Assembly: GCA_037074705.1 (NCBI GenBank)
Contig: CM073590.1
Location: forward strand, 137,907,600 to 137,971,599
DNA length: 64,000 nt
Source: Zhengitettix transpicula
Lineage: Eukaryota; Arthropoda; Insecta; Orthoptera; Tetrigidae
Direction of reading: 5' to 3'
Shown: positions 23,350 to 35,041 of the stretch, in pieces
How the letters are laid out: every line of letters begins with the position of its first letter
Numbering within the stretch: the stretch's first letter is position 1
Notes under the pieces: generated by a model
Told to the model about the DNA's origin: nothing
What the model saw: only the letters and a program-made list of their open reading frames with translations
Database searches by the model: none
Position numbers and translations under genes: made by a program

Positions 23350-24110
23350 CTACATTGATTGTTTGGGATGATCAAATTAGTTTAGGAATCCACAGGCTGC
23401 TCTCTTAAAGACATCAAAAGTATTTATTTGCCAAGTGGTGGATTATTAATTCTCATCGGAGGTGATTTCAGACAAATTTTACCCGTGTTTAGACATGGCT
23501 GCATTGTTTCCTGTGCTTTGAAACATTGTAACATTTGGCGAAATGAATTAGAATTATTATTATTAACATGTGAAAGGATCGACGTCAAAATTAAATATTT
23601 TTGGATTTATTCATCCAAGTTGTTGAATGTCAAAATAACGACTTGAATTAATTTTTAATTGAAACAAAAACTTAAGGTAGATTCATTGAATTATATTTGT
23701 CGAATTATTTACATTCAGTACATAAACTTGAAAAAAATATTCCTTTTTTTCGCTTTTGAATAAATATGTATAAATAATTAATAACCTGTCCACTTTTCGC
23801 CACAGATTTTGTTGTAAATGAGAATCAAGATAATTTTTATTCAATTGAACATTCGAACAATGTAAAACCAAATGGAATTCCTCAACATGTTCTGAAACTT
23901 TAAGTTGGATTTCCAATAATGCTGTTAAGGAATCTCAATCTCGTTTTTAGGGCCTTTACAAAGGAAAGAGATAACAATATGGATCAATTGAAGCCGAAAT
24001 TACATCAGGAACACATTTTGGTAATCGAGTATGAACTCCGTGAAAATATATAGATATCTTGAGGTATGGAAACATTTCTGAACTTAAATGAATACATCTT
24101 TTATTTACTG
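23350..24110 (+). pseudogene. Pif1-type helicase remnant (Helitron Rep/Hel)
   Basis: Plus-strand fragments in order: VWDDQIS (Walker-B-like), a frameshift, SIYLPSGGLLILIGGDFRQI followed by LPVF (the G-G-D-F-R-Q-x-L-P-V box of Pif1 helicases), LTCERIDVKI, then about 180 bp of non-matching DNA. Next come VVNENQDNFYS, NGIPQHVLKL, a stop, PIMLLRNLN, a frameshift, and IEAEITSGTHFGNRV. These are consecutive conserved blocks of the Pif1-like helicase carried by autonomous Helitrons, and the order is correct. Stops, frameshifts and the internal gap show an old, dead copy. A host Pif1 gene is less likely given the repeat setting. Confidence 0.8.
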
Positions 24111-26439
24111 GACTCGTTGGTAAGGACACGAAAAATACTCGAACACAACTTTACATTGTCTCGAGTAAAATATCGACAAAACATTAAAATTTGTTGAAGT
24201 TTAAATGATTTCATTCAGTACAATGTTGTGTTCAATGAAGTCCTCCATTAAATGCAATATTTTTGAATATGGTATCGACAATGGCGTTGTTAGTGCCTAA
24301 ATTACATAAATCGTTTTGTACTTCCCCTACGTTTTGTAGCATTGAAAGATGGGGGGAGTCATCAGTTAGGGAGCGAAACCGCTTTGTTTTTATGGGAAAC
24401 CACATATTAAGAAGGAATATTTCTACCATACATCAACAGCTCTTCTCTGTAATTTCCACCCCGTATCGTAATACAACGGAAATTTATCTTTGAAACATTA
24501 TTAAGCAACCGAAATATTCCTCAGGTGTGCAAAGGGTAATGTCTGATATTTTAACACGTAGAAACATTTTACGTGTTGCAGATATGACGGAAGAAAGTCA
24601 TCACCGTGGTTCATTATTAAAAGACGTACAATTTAATTTTTATATATTTTTAAAGTTGCGTTGGTTGAAGGAATAACTCTTTTTAAGCAGCTATGAAATT
24701 ATATTCCTTACCCTGCTTAATGGAATCCCACATATAAAGCAATAAGGTTAAATCAGGTTTGTATTTTCATTATTTCCATTAAGCACAGAGGAAAGTATTT
24801 ATTGTATTACTAGTAATACAATTAATTTTTATTTTTGGAAAAAAACACGTCGCGACCATACAGGAGCTATCGACAATTGTTTTGGCTTATTTATCGGTAA
24901 TGAAAAATTTGTGTAACATCAAGCTCGTGTTTAAAATAGCAACATAATATAAGCGTACTATCAAAATGGTTTACCTCTCAATTTAATCGTTAATCACGAC
25001 AACGTCCATTAATCCTCCATGAATCCATATTGCGCAGCAACACTTCGTCGCCTACTAAACTTGTTTAAAATTCGTAAACCCATATTTGCCAATTTAACAA
25101 TATATATTAACCTATTTCATAATTACTTTTCTATATAAATTTGTTATTAATTCATTTAAATCTCAAATCCATTATTATTACATTATTGCAAATTAATTAG
25201 AAAAGTAATTATGACATTGGTTATTATTTGTTATATATTGTAAAGTTGGTATAATGGGATTTATATTGGTACTAATACTCCAAGTCCAAGTATTTATCAA
25301 TAATCAGTATATTTTGTATTCGAAACCAAACAATTTATCAGTATATTTTGTATTAGAAACCAAACAATTTATGATCATGTTTTTATGAAAATTGCGCACT
25401 AGTCGTCAGTATATGAATTATTTCTTCTTTTTATTACAAAAATTAAAAAAAAAACTATGGAGTGATGAAACGGATTATGCTTTATTAACTTTAACGATGC
25501 TGGTGCTGAGCAACTTGTTTGCTTCGGACCACATACACTCCACTTTTTTTTTTTGTTTTACTGGAACAGGAGTGGCATTGTAGCCCATAAATTTCGATTT
25601 CGTTTTGTGAATTTATGGGCCATATTCCCATGTCATCCACGTTACTTTACCAGTCTTCTCTGCATGTTATGTAAAGCAATTGCACGTGTCGTAATCAAAA
25701 TATTTTAAAATACAGTTGTACCGTTTAAAAAATGTTCAGTTATTAACTTAAGCTTTTCAAATGGTTGGTAATCGTTACAAGTATGAGTTTTTATATAAAG
25801 TTCAGCGGAATAGAGATAGATCATTTTGATAAACAAAAATATAATAAAAGTTATGGAAACAAAGAAATACTACAATTTTCAAATATAAATAAGCCGGAGA
25901 TGGAATAATGGAATATATTAAATGTATATATACGAACCTTCCTGATCCCTACTCGTTTCCAGGCTCTTGCACGACTAACTAAAAACCAAAAATGTTCATT
26001 CAACGGTTGTATCTGGGAATATCGACGAAAAACATGTCTTAATTGAAATGAAAACTTAAAAAAGTTGGTGACGTAGTTGCAGTTATATGCTTTAATGGTG
26101 ACTTCCCTACAAAGCTTGAAATTTTAGAAAAATAGAATATTGTTTCTCGATCCAACATGAAAGCAGCCCCAGAAAAATTGGCTGTTAACGAGTTTCCAAA
26201 GATGCAGATATAACAAAAGAAACTAGTTCGTTAAAAAAGCAGAAAAATCATAAATAATATCGAAAAAACAACAGTATTATACTCCTGGAATGTGTTAAAA
26301 AGGGAGGGTACTATTAATTTGAATTTCATTTTCCCACAAACTAAAATTTTGTATATGTGGGTAGCTATATATACAAACCATTTAGCTATTAGAATGTAAT
26401 TTTTTATGTAGCTTAAAAATCCTATTTTTTTACGATAAA
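24111..26439. other. A+T-rich DNA; small 35-bp tandem duplication
   Basis: At 25305-25375 a 35-bp unit (CAGTATATTTTGTATT...AAACCAAACAATTTAT) is repeated twice. The rest, including a 76-codon frame at 24263-24493, shows no recognisable feature. Confidence 0.45.
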
Positions 26440-26930
26440 GCTTACTGTCGTAGATTTATCAATATGCTTTATTATTTCTGTCTATACCCCAAGCTGATGA
26501 GAAAATCTTCTTCACTTAGCCCCGAGAGGATGTGCAGGTAACGGGTGGAAACCCTGTGATAACTTGTTTTGAGGGGCCCCAGATCACTTGGGCTCATCTG
26601 GATCTTTTGATATGTTCCTCGCCTTGTAGCAAGTGGCTCTTTACTTGGGAGGCGGTTTTTCTCTCAGTCACTGGGGCTCCTTTTGGAATTATTCTTGCAA
26701 CTGCTGTCTTTGAGGTTGTAAAGGTTCCAGTGCGCTCTCTGCTAAGTCTTTCTTTCTAAATTAAACTATATATTTAAATTCATAGCACTATCTGATTTTT
26801 TTCAAGTCTCTGGAAGGTACTTAGATACCAAGAAACCCACGTTATCGAGTTTTCTATTTTCATATCCTTAAGTCTTCCTTTCGACCTTTAAGAAGAGACG
26901 GCGCTGGATTTTCCTCCGATCTGGTCCTAT
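26440..26930 (-). repeat. Unclassified dispersed repeat Q, copy 1
   Basis: Read on the minus strand this matches 50437-50983 over about 490 bp with many substitutions and small gaps. Shared blocks include GGAGGAAAATCCAGCGCCGT near the 5' side, GATAACGTGG, CCAGAGACATGAGAAAAA-like, and TAATAAAGCA...TTGATAAATCTA at the other end. It is not similar to the PR1, SINE or LTR families here. Translations give short matching peptides between copies, but not in one frame. Family unknown. Confidence 0.75.
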
Positions 26931-26970
26931 TCGTCTCATCATTTCAATACCATACCTGTAAATAAGTCGG

Positions 26971-27165
26971 CCTGCTGAGGTGTAGTAGCCAGAGACATTG
27001 CCTCGCATAACACACAGATCCTGGGTTCGAATTCTGGCAGGTACATGGATTTAAGACTGAGAGAGAATCGTCAATGACCATGTGTAATGTAAGATGACAG
27101 TCAGACCGTAGTTTCGGTCAGCTAAAGACCTCAATAGGCTGTCGAGCTAAAACAAAAATATATTG
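26971..27165 (+). mobile_element. tRNA-derived SINE, copy 2
   Basis: A degenerate A box lies in GAGGTGTAGTAGCCAGAG (about 26977) and the B box GGGTTCGAATTC is at 27023-27034. A body follows (...AGACCTCAATAGGCTGTCGA) and an A-rich end near 27150. It shares the CTGCCTCGCAT/TTGCCTCGCAT stretch with copy 1 at 11713 but the bodies differ, so it may be a different subfamily. Confidence 0.7.
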
Positions 27166-28556
27166 ACATCCTCCTTACTTTAATATCTGAGTTTTCGTAG
27201 GTACGCTATATTACGCTACAGTTAAGTATCACAATAAACTCTAATTAACATTATGGTAAAACTTTAAATATTTTTTGAATTTGTTGAATTAATTTTATTT
27301 TTTATTTTTACTACATAAAATAGAATAAATTTAAGGATATTTGAATCCTCTGCTAAAATGATTAAAAAAAGTTAAATAAAACATTTTGTCTTATATTTAC
27401 ATCCGGTTATATACCTAATTAAAAAGGAAATTAAATTTTTACTTTTTATTTAGCTTATGTTATGGAGGAATCATGTGTTTTTCTTCAAACTTCAAACATA
27501 TGATTTCTAAACACGTGTTCAAAACTTCAATTAAATATCTTATAAACATTCTTAGATATGTTCATGAAGACACATGAGTCGAAAAAGGACATACCTTCGC
27601 GGACTGGTCTGATTTATAGGAAGATGATTCACTTCACTTCAGTTATTTAAGTTATTAATGAAATAACATCAGCCAATTAGCCAGATATTTATTAAGATAA
27701 ATTTAATACACTACACAACACAACGCTTCGTACCTAAATAATCCGTGCAAAGTGCATATTTGAAAATCAATTCACAAATCTTTAAGTAATTAATTATTAG
27801 TTTTTTATTTTAATTAAATTATACACCTGAAAAGGTCCCAAAATTTAGGGGCGAAACGTTGAGTTATAAATTGATCTTAATAAATCGATGAATAATTGGC
27901 AGAATTTATTTCATGAATTTGAAAAGTCAGATTAGTATAATTATTTAGGTTATTTTTAAACCTTATTGTTGCTGGAAGACTCCCTTCAAACAGTCGTGTA
28001 GGTAAATTGTTTCAATTTCTTGTTGATCTGTTTAATAATGAAAAATTTCCGACGTTGGTTTATCCTGGTCTTATGTTTAATTTTAAATTTGTGATCACAA
28101 CTCCCGATATAGATTGTTCTTTTAAGCTTATACCGAATGCCTTTCCAAGCTTCTTTTTTACCGTGTCCATCTTCCTTCCTTCTGGTAGCCAACGATTCCT
28201 ATCCGGAGACCTTTATCTTATATGTCAGAAGTCAATAAATTTGTTAGTAATAGTTACTTAAAATTTGTAGAATTGAAAATATTAGGACAATATTTCATTT
28301 CTATTAAATGAGGTAACTGTATTCATTATAGCTTATAACTGGAATTTACAGTTTTATGATAAATAGTTTTGTCTGAATGTAATTTGTTCTTGATGAATTG
28401 TAGTACATTTGATGAGTGTACGAATTCTATGGAGCAATAAAAATTAAAATTTTCCGACAATGTGTAGAAAACAGAGCCAAAATTCGTAAAATAAAATTAA
28501 TGCCATATTTCTACATATAAATATTATTCATATTAAATGATGAAAACACTTTTCAG
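27166..28556. other. A+T-rich DNA upstream of the immunoglobulin exon
   Basis: Presumed intron if the downstream exon belongs to a gene whose first exons lie to the left. Frames at 27986-28261 on both strands overlap each other and match nothing I know. A pyrimidine-poor but usable acceptor, ACACTTTTCAG, ends the stretch. Confidence 0.35.
27826..27862 (+). ncRNA. Hammerhead-ribozyme-like motif, degenerate
   Basis: CTGAAAAG, then GTCCC/GGGGC able to pair as stem II around an A+T loop, then GCGAAACGTT. This is the arrangement of the minimal hammerhead found in Penelope-like elements (CUGANGA, stem II, GAAA, CGU). The UG of the core is changed to AA, so activity is unlikely. No Penelope coding sequence was found next to it. 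Confidence 0.45.
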
Positions 28557-28686
28557 GTCACTTGATCCAAGTGCACGCTGTTCTGAAGGGAACGGCACAG
28601 TTGCCGTGCAATATTGAACCACCGACGAAGAACGACTCGGTAATCCTTGTAATCTGGTTCAAGAATGAAATGACGAATATATACAG
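28557..28686 (+). CDS. Internal exon of a Sidestep-like immunoglobulin receptor
   Basis: The exon follows CTTTTCAG and ends TACAG before GTACGT. With two leftover bases at each end it holds 42 codons: HLIQVHAVLKGTAQLPCNIE, PPTKNDSVILVIWFKNEM, TNIY. The pattern V-H-A-V-x-G-x-A-x-L-P-C...V-I-L-V-x-W-F-K is the A'-B-C part of an immunoglobulin V-set domain: Cys of strand B and Trp of strand C are in place. The VHAV and W-F-K-(x)n-IY wording is typical of insect Sidestep-family membrane receptors, which bind Beaten path ligands during motor-axon guidance. The matching F-strand exon (Y-x-C) was not found in the window. The Ig assignment is firmer than the Sidestep one; another neuronal Ig gene is possible. 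It is the only convincing host coding exon here. Confidence 0.75.
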
Positions 28687-29060
28687 GTACGTTTTTAATT
28701 CATGCTTATCTTAATATAATAGAGTTAATTTTATACAGTGCTAAAGTTATACATTTCGGCAACAAACTTTAATTAAAATTAGCATAAAAATGTTACGATT
28801 AAGTGGCGAGATTAATTTTATTGGTCACGTCGATGTTCTTTTAAATGAATTACATACAACGTACAAATATTTAACCCATAAACAGTCGGGCTGAAAGTAT
28901 ATTTAATTAATTATAATATGCAAGCAACGAATCTGGGATCTGGCTATTAGCTGCGTTTGATGAAATAACGTGATGGTGAAATGGGTAGAAATTACGTAAG
29001 CATTTTCCTATGCAAATCCATCACTTCAGTTAAAGAACGTACTATTATAGTTTCCAGTGG
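28687..29060. other. Probable intron sequence after the Ig exon
   Basis: It begins with the donor GTACGT. It is A+T-rich with no repeat or exon recognised before the retroposon at 29061. Confidence 0.5.
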
Positions 29061-29362
29061 TTTTTATTTTTTAATCTTTAAAGTAACAGGCTACATGGTG
29101 GCAACTCCCCTTTAATAGAATAGGAAGGGATTTGAAAGACGGGATGCGGAAAGGTGGAGGAAGGTAGACAAGGGTTAACTATATTAAGGATCCTACCCGG
29201 AATTCGCCTAAAAGTGATGCACGACGAACCCCAGAAAACCTTCTTCGGTTTGTCGGACATTGGGTACTTGTCCCACGCCCTTCCGATAGTTTGCTGTGGG
29301 GTCGCAGAATTACCTCCTCCGAGCCTCGGCTTGCTTAGGCGGCAGCTGGCCGACTGTTTCAA
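29061..29362 (-). mobile_element. Poly(A) retroposon family PR1, copy 5
   Basis: Sense strand is minus. A T-rich tract at about 29061-29078 is followed by the conserved GTAACAGGCTACATGGTGG end. Two internal stretches seen in other copies are deleted (near 29180 and 29290). It is 5'-truncated just past GGCAGCTGGCCGACTGT. It would lie in the intron following the Ig exon if the gene continues rightward. Confidence 0.8.
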
Positions 29363-31021
29363 GGACTGTCTTTAAAAAATATAGTAAGAATAGTGACTAT
29401 GGGGATAGAGAATAAATAAACAAGTGTAAAGTTTCCCAATCTAATATTAAAATGAGACAGCGAAGCAAATAAGTGAAAACTGCATCGAACTCCACTAATT
29501 CACTTGTTGGATAAAAGTGTAATTAACTGAAGGTGACGTTTCGAATGTCTGTTCAAAATTATGAACAAAACATTTTTTTGGCGCTGACGAAATCTCTTTC
29601 TTTTATGTAAAACAGGATCACTTTCATTTTTTCCAATCATGCTCGATGTTTTTCTTTTCTCTGTTCTGCGGAATAATAGGATTTTCGTAGTTCTCTTACA
29701 TTTTGAAACCATTTATAAACTCCGTAATCAGATCATTAAAAAATTCTCTTTCGCACACCCTTTGAAACACTAAAATGAGAAACTCATTGCAGAAATCATA
29801 AATATTCTGATTTGACGAAAACCAACTTTGTCTACCCTCTAGTTTTTAATCAATATTTGAAATCTCTGGAACGAACTTTTCAAAAGCGATTTATGACTGC
29901 GGAGGTAGAAAATACGGACATTGAAATCAGCCTGCACTATAAAGTTTTGATTACAGAAGATAAGTAATAACTGTTCCAAACTAAGCATAAACCTACATCT
30001 ACGTAACAGAATGTGTTCGTTAAATGACTTTAAGTGAAAAGGAATATTAATATTTCCTCCACGTGAGACGGGTTTGGATATAAAACTAGAATTTCAAATC
30101 AGACTGCGGTTGTGTGTGAATAAAGGTGTAATTATATTGGCATGCTATGTATTATTATGAAGGAAATGGAACAATAACCTGTATTCAAGAATCTAAAAAT
30201 ATCGTGTCATTACTTATACAATAATAAGTGTACAAAATACTTCTGAATTCAGTTCACAGGTATTCATTGATATTATCAATAAATTAAATTATATTGGCCC
30301 CTCTGGTAAAATATTCATCTATATCACGAGATATTTCAGTCATGTTTCCATGTCCTGAAATGCATAGGCATGTAGTATATGTTTTTTAGAATATGAAGTT
30401 GCATATGGTGTTGTATATTTCGAAGATCTCCTTTATTGAACACGCAGATGAACCAATTACTTGTAATGCATACCAACTGACATTAGTATGATGTAAATGG
30501 AAAATGAAGTGGTTTTATATTACATTTTAGGGTTTACAAAGTAAATGGTGAAATAAAAATGAGGAAATATTATTTTAAAAATATTTAATCACATTAGAAC
30601 ATTTACGTTCTTAATAAATACGTTATATTTCTAATTTATTATAAAATGTTTGAAAGTTCTATTCATGTGTTTTAGTCTTTTTATTTATTCGTGAAAGTTT
30701 TTTATTTAAATAACTTAAGTTTTGTATTAAATTTTCTCTAGAATACGATGTTTATATTTTCCCTTTGATGTATTAAAATGATTAATTATTTAAGAATTTA
30801 TAATTGTTGTAGTTAAGATCATTACGTATTACATACTTTTCCCTTATTTGTATTTAATGTTTTTATTTAATATAAACTGATGTATAACTATGTGTTTCAA
30901 CACATATTTTGTTCTTTATTTATCCATATTAGGAAGTATTCGATATTTTTATTTCGTCAACACAATAAATAATTCAAAATTAATTAAATTTGATCATTAC
31001 AGATCTACTTCAATATATTAT
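29363..31021. other. A+T-rich DNA, no gene recognised
   Basis: Contains a basic 70-codon frame (29500-29712, minus) without known similarity. No repeat seen. Confidence 0.4.
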
Positions 31022-32043
31022 TGTAATACCAATTAATTACGACATTAATTGTTTCAACATAAAAATCTAAATTTTTTGAGAAACCCATTATAGCGGCAAG
31101 AGCTTTTGGAACAACAATAGAAAAGCCAGCTCTGTTCCTTTGTCGGAAGGTCCGACAAAATGGCGTATGCGCGCTCACAAGGTGAAACGAGAGTTCAGTT
31201 CGCAGGAAGATATGGTGAGATACAGTTCGCAGGAAGATATTGTGAGATAGAGTTCGCAGGGAAATATTGAGAGAAGCAGTACGGGGAAAGACATCGTCGA
31301 GGTATAACAGTTTTGAAAGGGGAATTCAACAGGGTTGGCAATTAGCTGGACAAAGTAAAACATTCACAAAAGCATAACCTCGAAACCTGCTAAGTAAAAG
31401 CAGCTTTTGTGTCCATAGCCGGCCAGAAACAGTAAAAATTTCAGTTTGAGGTCAATGCAGTAAAGACTGGTAAATCTGCAAGCCACGGAGTTCACCTAAG
31501 GCAAGCAGAAGTCACCTAGGGCGAGCGGTCAACCGATAGATGACGAAAGGAGGATCATCCGAGTTCCTGACATCATATAAAATTTTGGCTTAGAATCAGT
31601 GTAAAATCTGTGAGTTTAGAAGCAGTGTAAAACCCCGCAATAGTGTTTTCGAAAATGAAATGTATGCTGGAAGCTGGGAAGATGTGAGTAACAATTTACA
31701 AAACAATTAATTATGTAACCGTAATTGAAAGATAGACGTCAGAATTCGTTCTCCTTTTTTAAAAAAAATTGTTAATCAGAGTCAATCTTTTTACTTTTAA
31801 TTTCGTTCTTAAGCTTCTTAGTTTAATTGTCGAGTAAATTTCTTTTCTTTTAATTGTGATTTGTTGTTGATAAGATTTTAAATATAATAGATGTGCCCAT
31901 TATCAAACGCAGTGAAGACCCTGAGAAATTTAATATTTAAATTTGTAATTTTTTAAATGATTGCCACAAAATAAATCTGTTGTTTGTAAAAATTTCTAAA
32001 TTCTTTCATTTAATTAAAAGCCCTTTTTATTTAGTATATTACA
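31022..32043 (+). mobile_element. Solo LTR, ATAT-targeted family, copy B
   Basis: It starts TGTAATACCAATTAATTA and ends GTATATTACA. Flanks are TTAT and GTAT, a near-match to the ATAT duplication. Shared blocks with copies C, D and E: GGTCCGACAAAATGGCGTATGC near the 5' side, GGATCATCCGAGTTCC, the CAGTGAAGACCCTGAGA block and AATAAATC near the 3' end. Three imperfect AGTTCGCAGGAAGATATTG-like units (about 31194-31275) form a short internal tandem repeat. No internal retroviral genes flank it. Confidence 0.75.
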
Positions 32044-33044
32044 GTATATTAAGCGATGAATCCGGAGATAATTTCTATTTTAACTTCGAGACCTCTTGAA
32101 GTAACTAAAATCAAATAAGCTTCATAATTTATTATCAAGTTATAATTACTGCGCCGTGTAGTGCGCAATAGGGGCTTCTTAAAAATGCATTGCAGTTCAA
32201 ATTCCTTCACAGCGGCTTGTTAAAATTTCATGAGATCGAAATTACGTATTTGAAGTACAGGAAAAAACTAATTACGAAACCGTTTTTAAAGAACACATGG
32301 GTTCTCGCTTGTTTGATCCGGCTTCACATGTTATAACGTTAGGCTAATAGTCCCCTTGTTCCCTTTTCTGCCTTTGACCAATTTCCTCTTTGTGCGTAGC
32401 CCTTTTTGTTGGCTTCTTGTTCTCAATATCTCCTTCAGCTTTTTTGATCCACCGTTTTTGGTTGAACGATTATAGAATATCTTAACGGCAACAGGAAGTG
32501 TCAGTTCCCTGACTTTTGTTCGAATTTCGAGCAGAGGACGGTTTATTTATAAATATATCTTCAGTAAATAAATATTTACTTATTCAACTTCAATTCACAT
32601 ATTTGGTTTTCTCACCTAGCAATAATATTAAGAAACATTGTAGATATTTACGACATACCACAATGTATAGATACAAGACTAATTCAGAGTCAAAACATAG
32701 CAGAGTACTTGGTATAGCAATACTACGAAATTTTCAAATAAATCTGGTACTCTTCTTATTACAATTAATTTTAATTAAATTTTATCGTTATTTTATGTAA
32801 TACCGTTTTATATTGACGTCAATGTTTTTATCAGTCGCTATATAAAATATATTTTATCTACAAAATTTTCAAACTCTTTATTAATTAAAAATTTTGAAGT
32901 CACTTTCGGCAATTAATAAACTTAATTCAGGCTAATAATGCATATTTTGTACCTTCATAAATATAATTGTTCAAACAACCACTCATAAATTTTTATTATA
33001 AAATAAATAATAAGTGGTAAAATCAACTATTATACACTCTTTTA
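32044..33044. other. A+T-rich DNA with a possible LINE scrap
   Basis: On the minus strand about 32470-32360 translates QKRWIKKAEGDIENKKPTKR without a stop. It is lysine/arginine-rich and reminiscent of mobile-element C-termini, but too short to classify. A 94-codon frame at 32516-32800 (+) matches nothing known. Confidence 0.3.
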
Positions 33045-33097
33045 TCTTATAAATAAAAAAGAGTGTATGTATGTTTGTATGTTTGTTTGTTCGTTAT

Positions 33098-33940
33098 ACA
33101 AATCTACACCGGTAGAGCAAATTTCACCAAATTTCGTACACGTGTTCTTTACGACCAGGAAACAAACACTGTCGGGGTGAGACATGTCTACCACCCCCAG
33201 AAGCGGGGATGCACGGGGGTTGAAATATTTAAACATGCTAAAACAGCCGATATTTTAGTCGGATAATAATTTTTAGGGGGTCCAAGATATTTACGGTGTT
33301 TCTACCGATGTTTTCTGAATATAATTTTCATCCCCTACGCCCTGGGAAAAGGGCACCCTTAGGGTTTGGGGTGGAGAATACAAATCTATACCGGTGGATC
33401 AAATTTCACCAAATCTCGTACACGTGTTCTTTGCGACCAGGAAAACAACACTGTCGGGGTGAGACGCGCCTACCACCCCCTGAAGCGGGGGTGGACGGGG
33501 GTGGAAATATTTGAACATGCTAAAACAGTCGATATTTCAGTCGGAGAAATATTTTTAGGGGTCAAAGATATTTATAGTCTTTTCACTGATGATATCTGAA
33601 TATAATTTTCAACCTCTACACTGGGTAAAGAACACCCCTAGCGTTTGGGGTGGAGAGTACAAATCTACACCGCTGGAGCAAATTTCACCAAATTTCGTAC
33701 ACGGGTTCCTTGTGACAAGGAAAACAACACTGTCGCGGTGAGACGCGTCTACCAACCCCAGAAGCGGGGCTGGACGGGGTTGAAATACTTAAACATGCTG
33801 AAACAGCAGGTATTAGATTTGGATAAATATTTTTGGGGTCAAAGATATTGATTGTGTTTCTACCGATGTTATCTGAATATAATATTCATCTCCTACGCCC
33901 TGGGAAAAGGGCACCCTTAGGGTTTGGGGTGGAGTTGCAT
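33098..33940 (+). repeat. About 280-bp tandem modules in Helitron 1
   Basis: Three consecutive units begin at 33098, 33380 and 33659 (periods 282 and 279), each opening ACAAATCTA and containing ACCAAATTTCGTACACG-like and CCCTGGGAAAAGGGCACCC-like segments. The same module, once, starts the Helitron at 44278. Confidence 0.95.
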
Positions 33941-34421
33941 TACAGAAAAATAACGCGAATACAACCGAGTTTGGAGTCAAATCGAAGGTTATGGATGTCA
34001 GTGAGTTTACTTCGGATAAATATTTTTAATTGCCCATTTAACCCGAAAGGTTAGGGGTTGGAAGGGGAGATAAATAGTCAGTTCTTGCGCGTTCTTGGAG
34101 GAGAATTACGTGAATACTATTTCAACGGATGTTGTTGAAAATATAAATCCCTTTAGACATTAGGGGTGAGCTTGCTTTGGGCTGGGGGTGAGAATTGTCT
34201 ATTATTCTAAAACTGCCAAAATGTTATGTGTTTATGGGTAAACTAGATTTATAGTGTTTCTACCGATGTGATATGAGTAAAAATTCAACCCTTTCCACCA
34301 CGGGAAAGTATCAGATTTAGGGGTGGTGTTGTTCATACTATTTTAACCGATGTTGTTTCCATTAATAACGACGTTTAATTTTATAAGTAAAAATCAGTGT
34401 ATGTATGCATGTATGTTGGGG

Positions 34422-35041
34422 ATTTCCTTGAAAATAACGGGAAAACAACCGAGATTTGAGTCAAATCGAAAGTAATGGATGTCCCTGAATTTATTTGACA
34501 ATCTGTACAACGCGCGGGTATCGGCTGGGTTGGGATGAGTTGACCGGCTGTTTTTTGCGTCGATTAAATATATTTCGGGATGAATTACATTAATAAAATT
34601 TTCCTACATGTTCTCTGTGTATAATTACAACCCCTTTCGGACTCATAAGGGTGCACATTTAAGGGTGGGCGTGAAGTAGCATTACATAAAAAGAGACCAG
34701 AAACTATCGGGATTGTCACTGAGTTTAATTAATTTCCTTGAAAATAACGGTAAAACAACCTAGATTCGAGTCAAATCGAAGGTAATGGATGTCGCTAAAT
34801 TTATTTATGACAATCTGGACAACGCGCGGGTATCGACTGGGTTGGGATGAGTTGACCGGCTTTTTTTTCGTCAATTAAATATATTTCGGGATGAATTAGA
34901 TTAATAAAATTTCCCTACATGTTCTCTGTGTGTAGTTTCAACCCCTTTCGGACTCGGAAGGGTGCACCCTTAAGGGTTGGCGTGGAAGTAGCATTACATA
35001 AAAAGAAACCAGAAACTGTCAGGATTGTCACTGAGTTTAAT
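34422..35041 (+). repeat. Two 310-bp tandem modules in Helitron 1
   Basis: Units begin at 34422 and 34732 with ATTTCCTTGAAAATAACGG and share GACAATCTG-ACAACGCGCGGG, GTTGACCGGC and TCAACCCCTTTCGGACTC-like blocks. Just before the first unit, a GTGTATGTATGCATGTATG tract resembles a Helitron 5' end, suggesting an older Helitron end was absorbed. Confidence 0.9.

Noticed and set aside
33063..34054. Several similar 67-77 codon frames with shared peptides
   Set aside because: The similarity comes from the 280-bp tandem modules of Helitron 1, not from a gene family.
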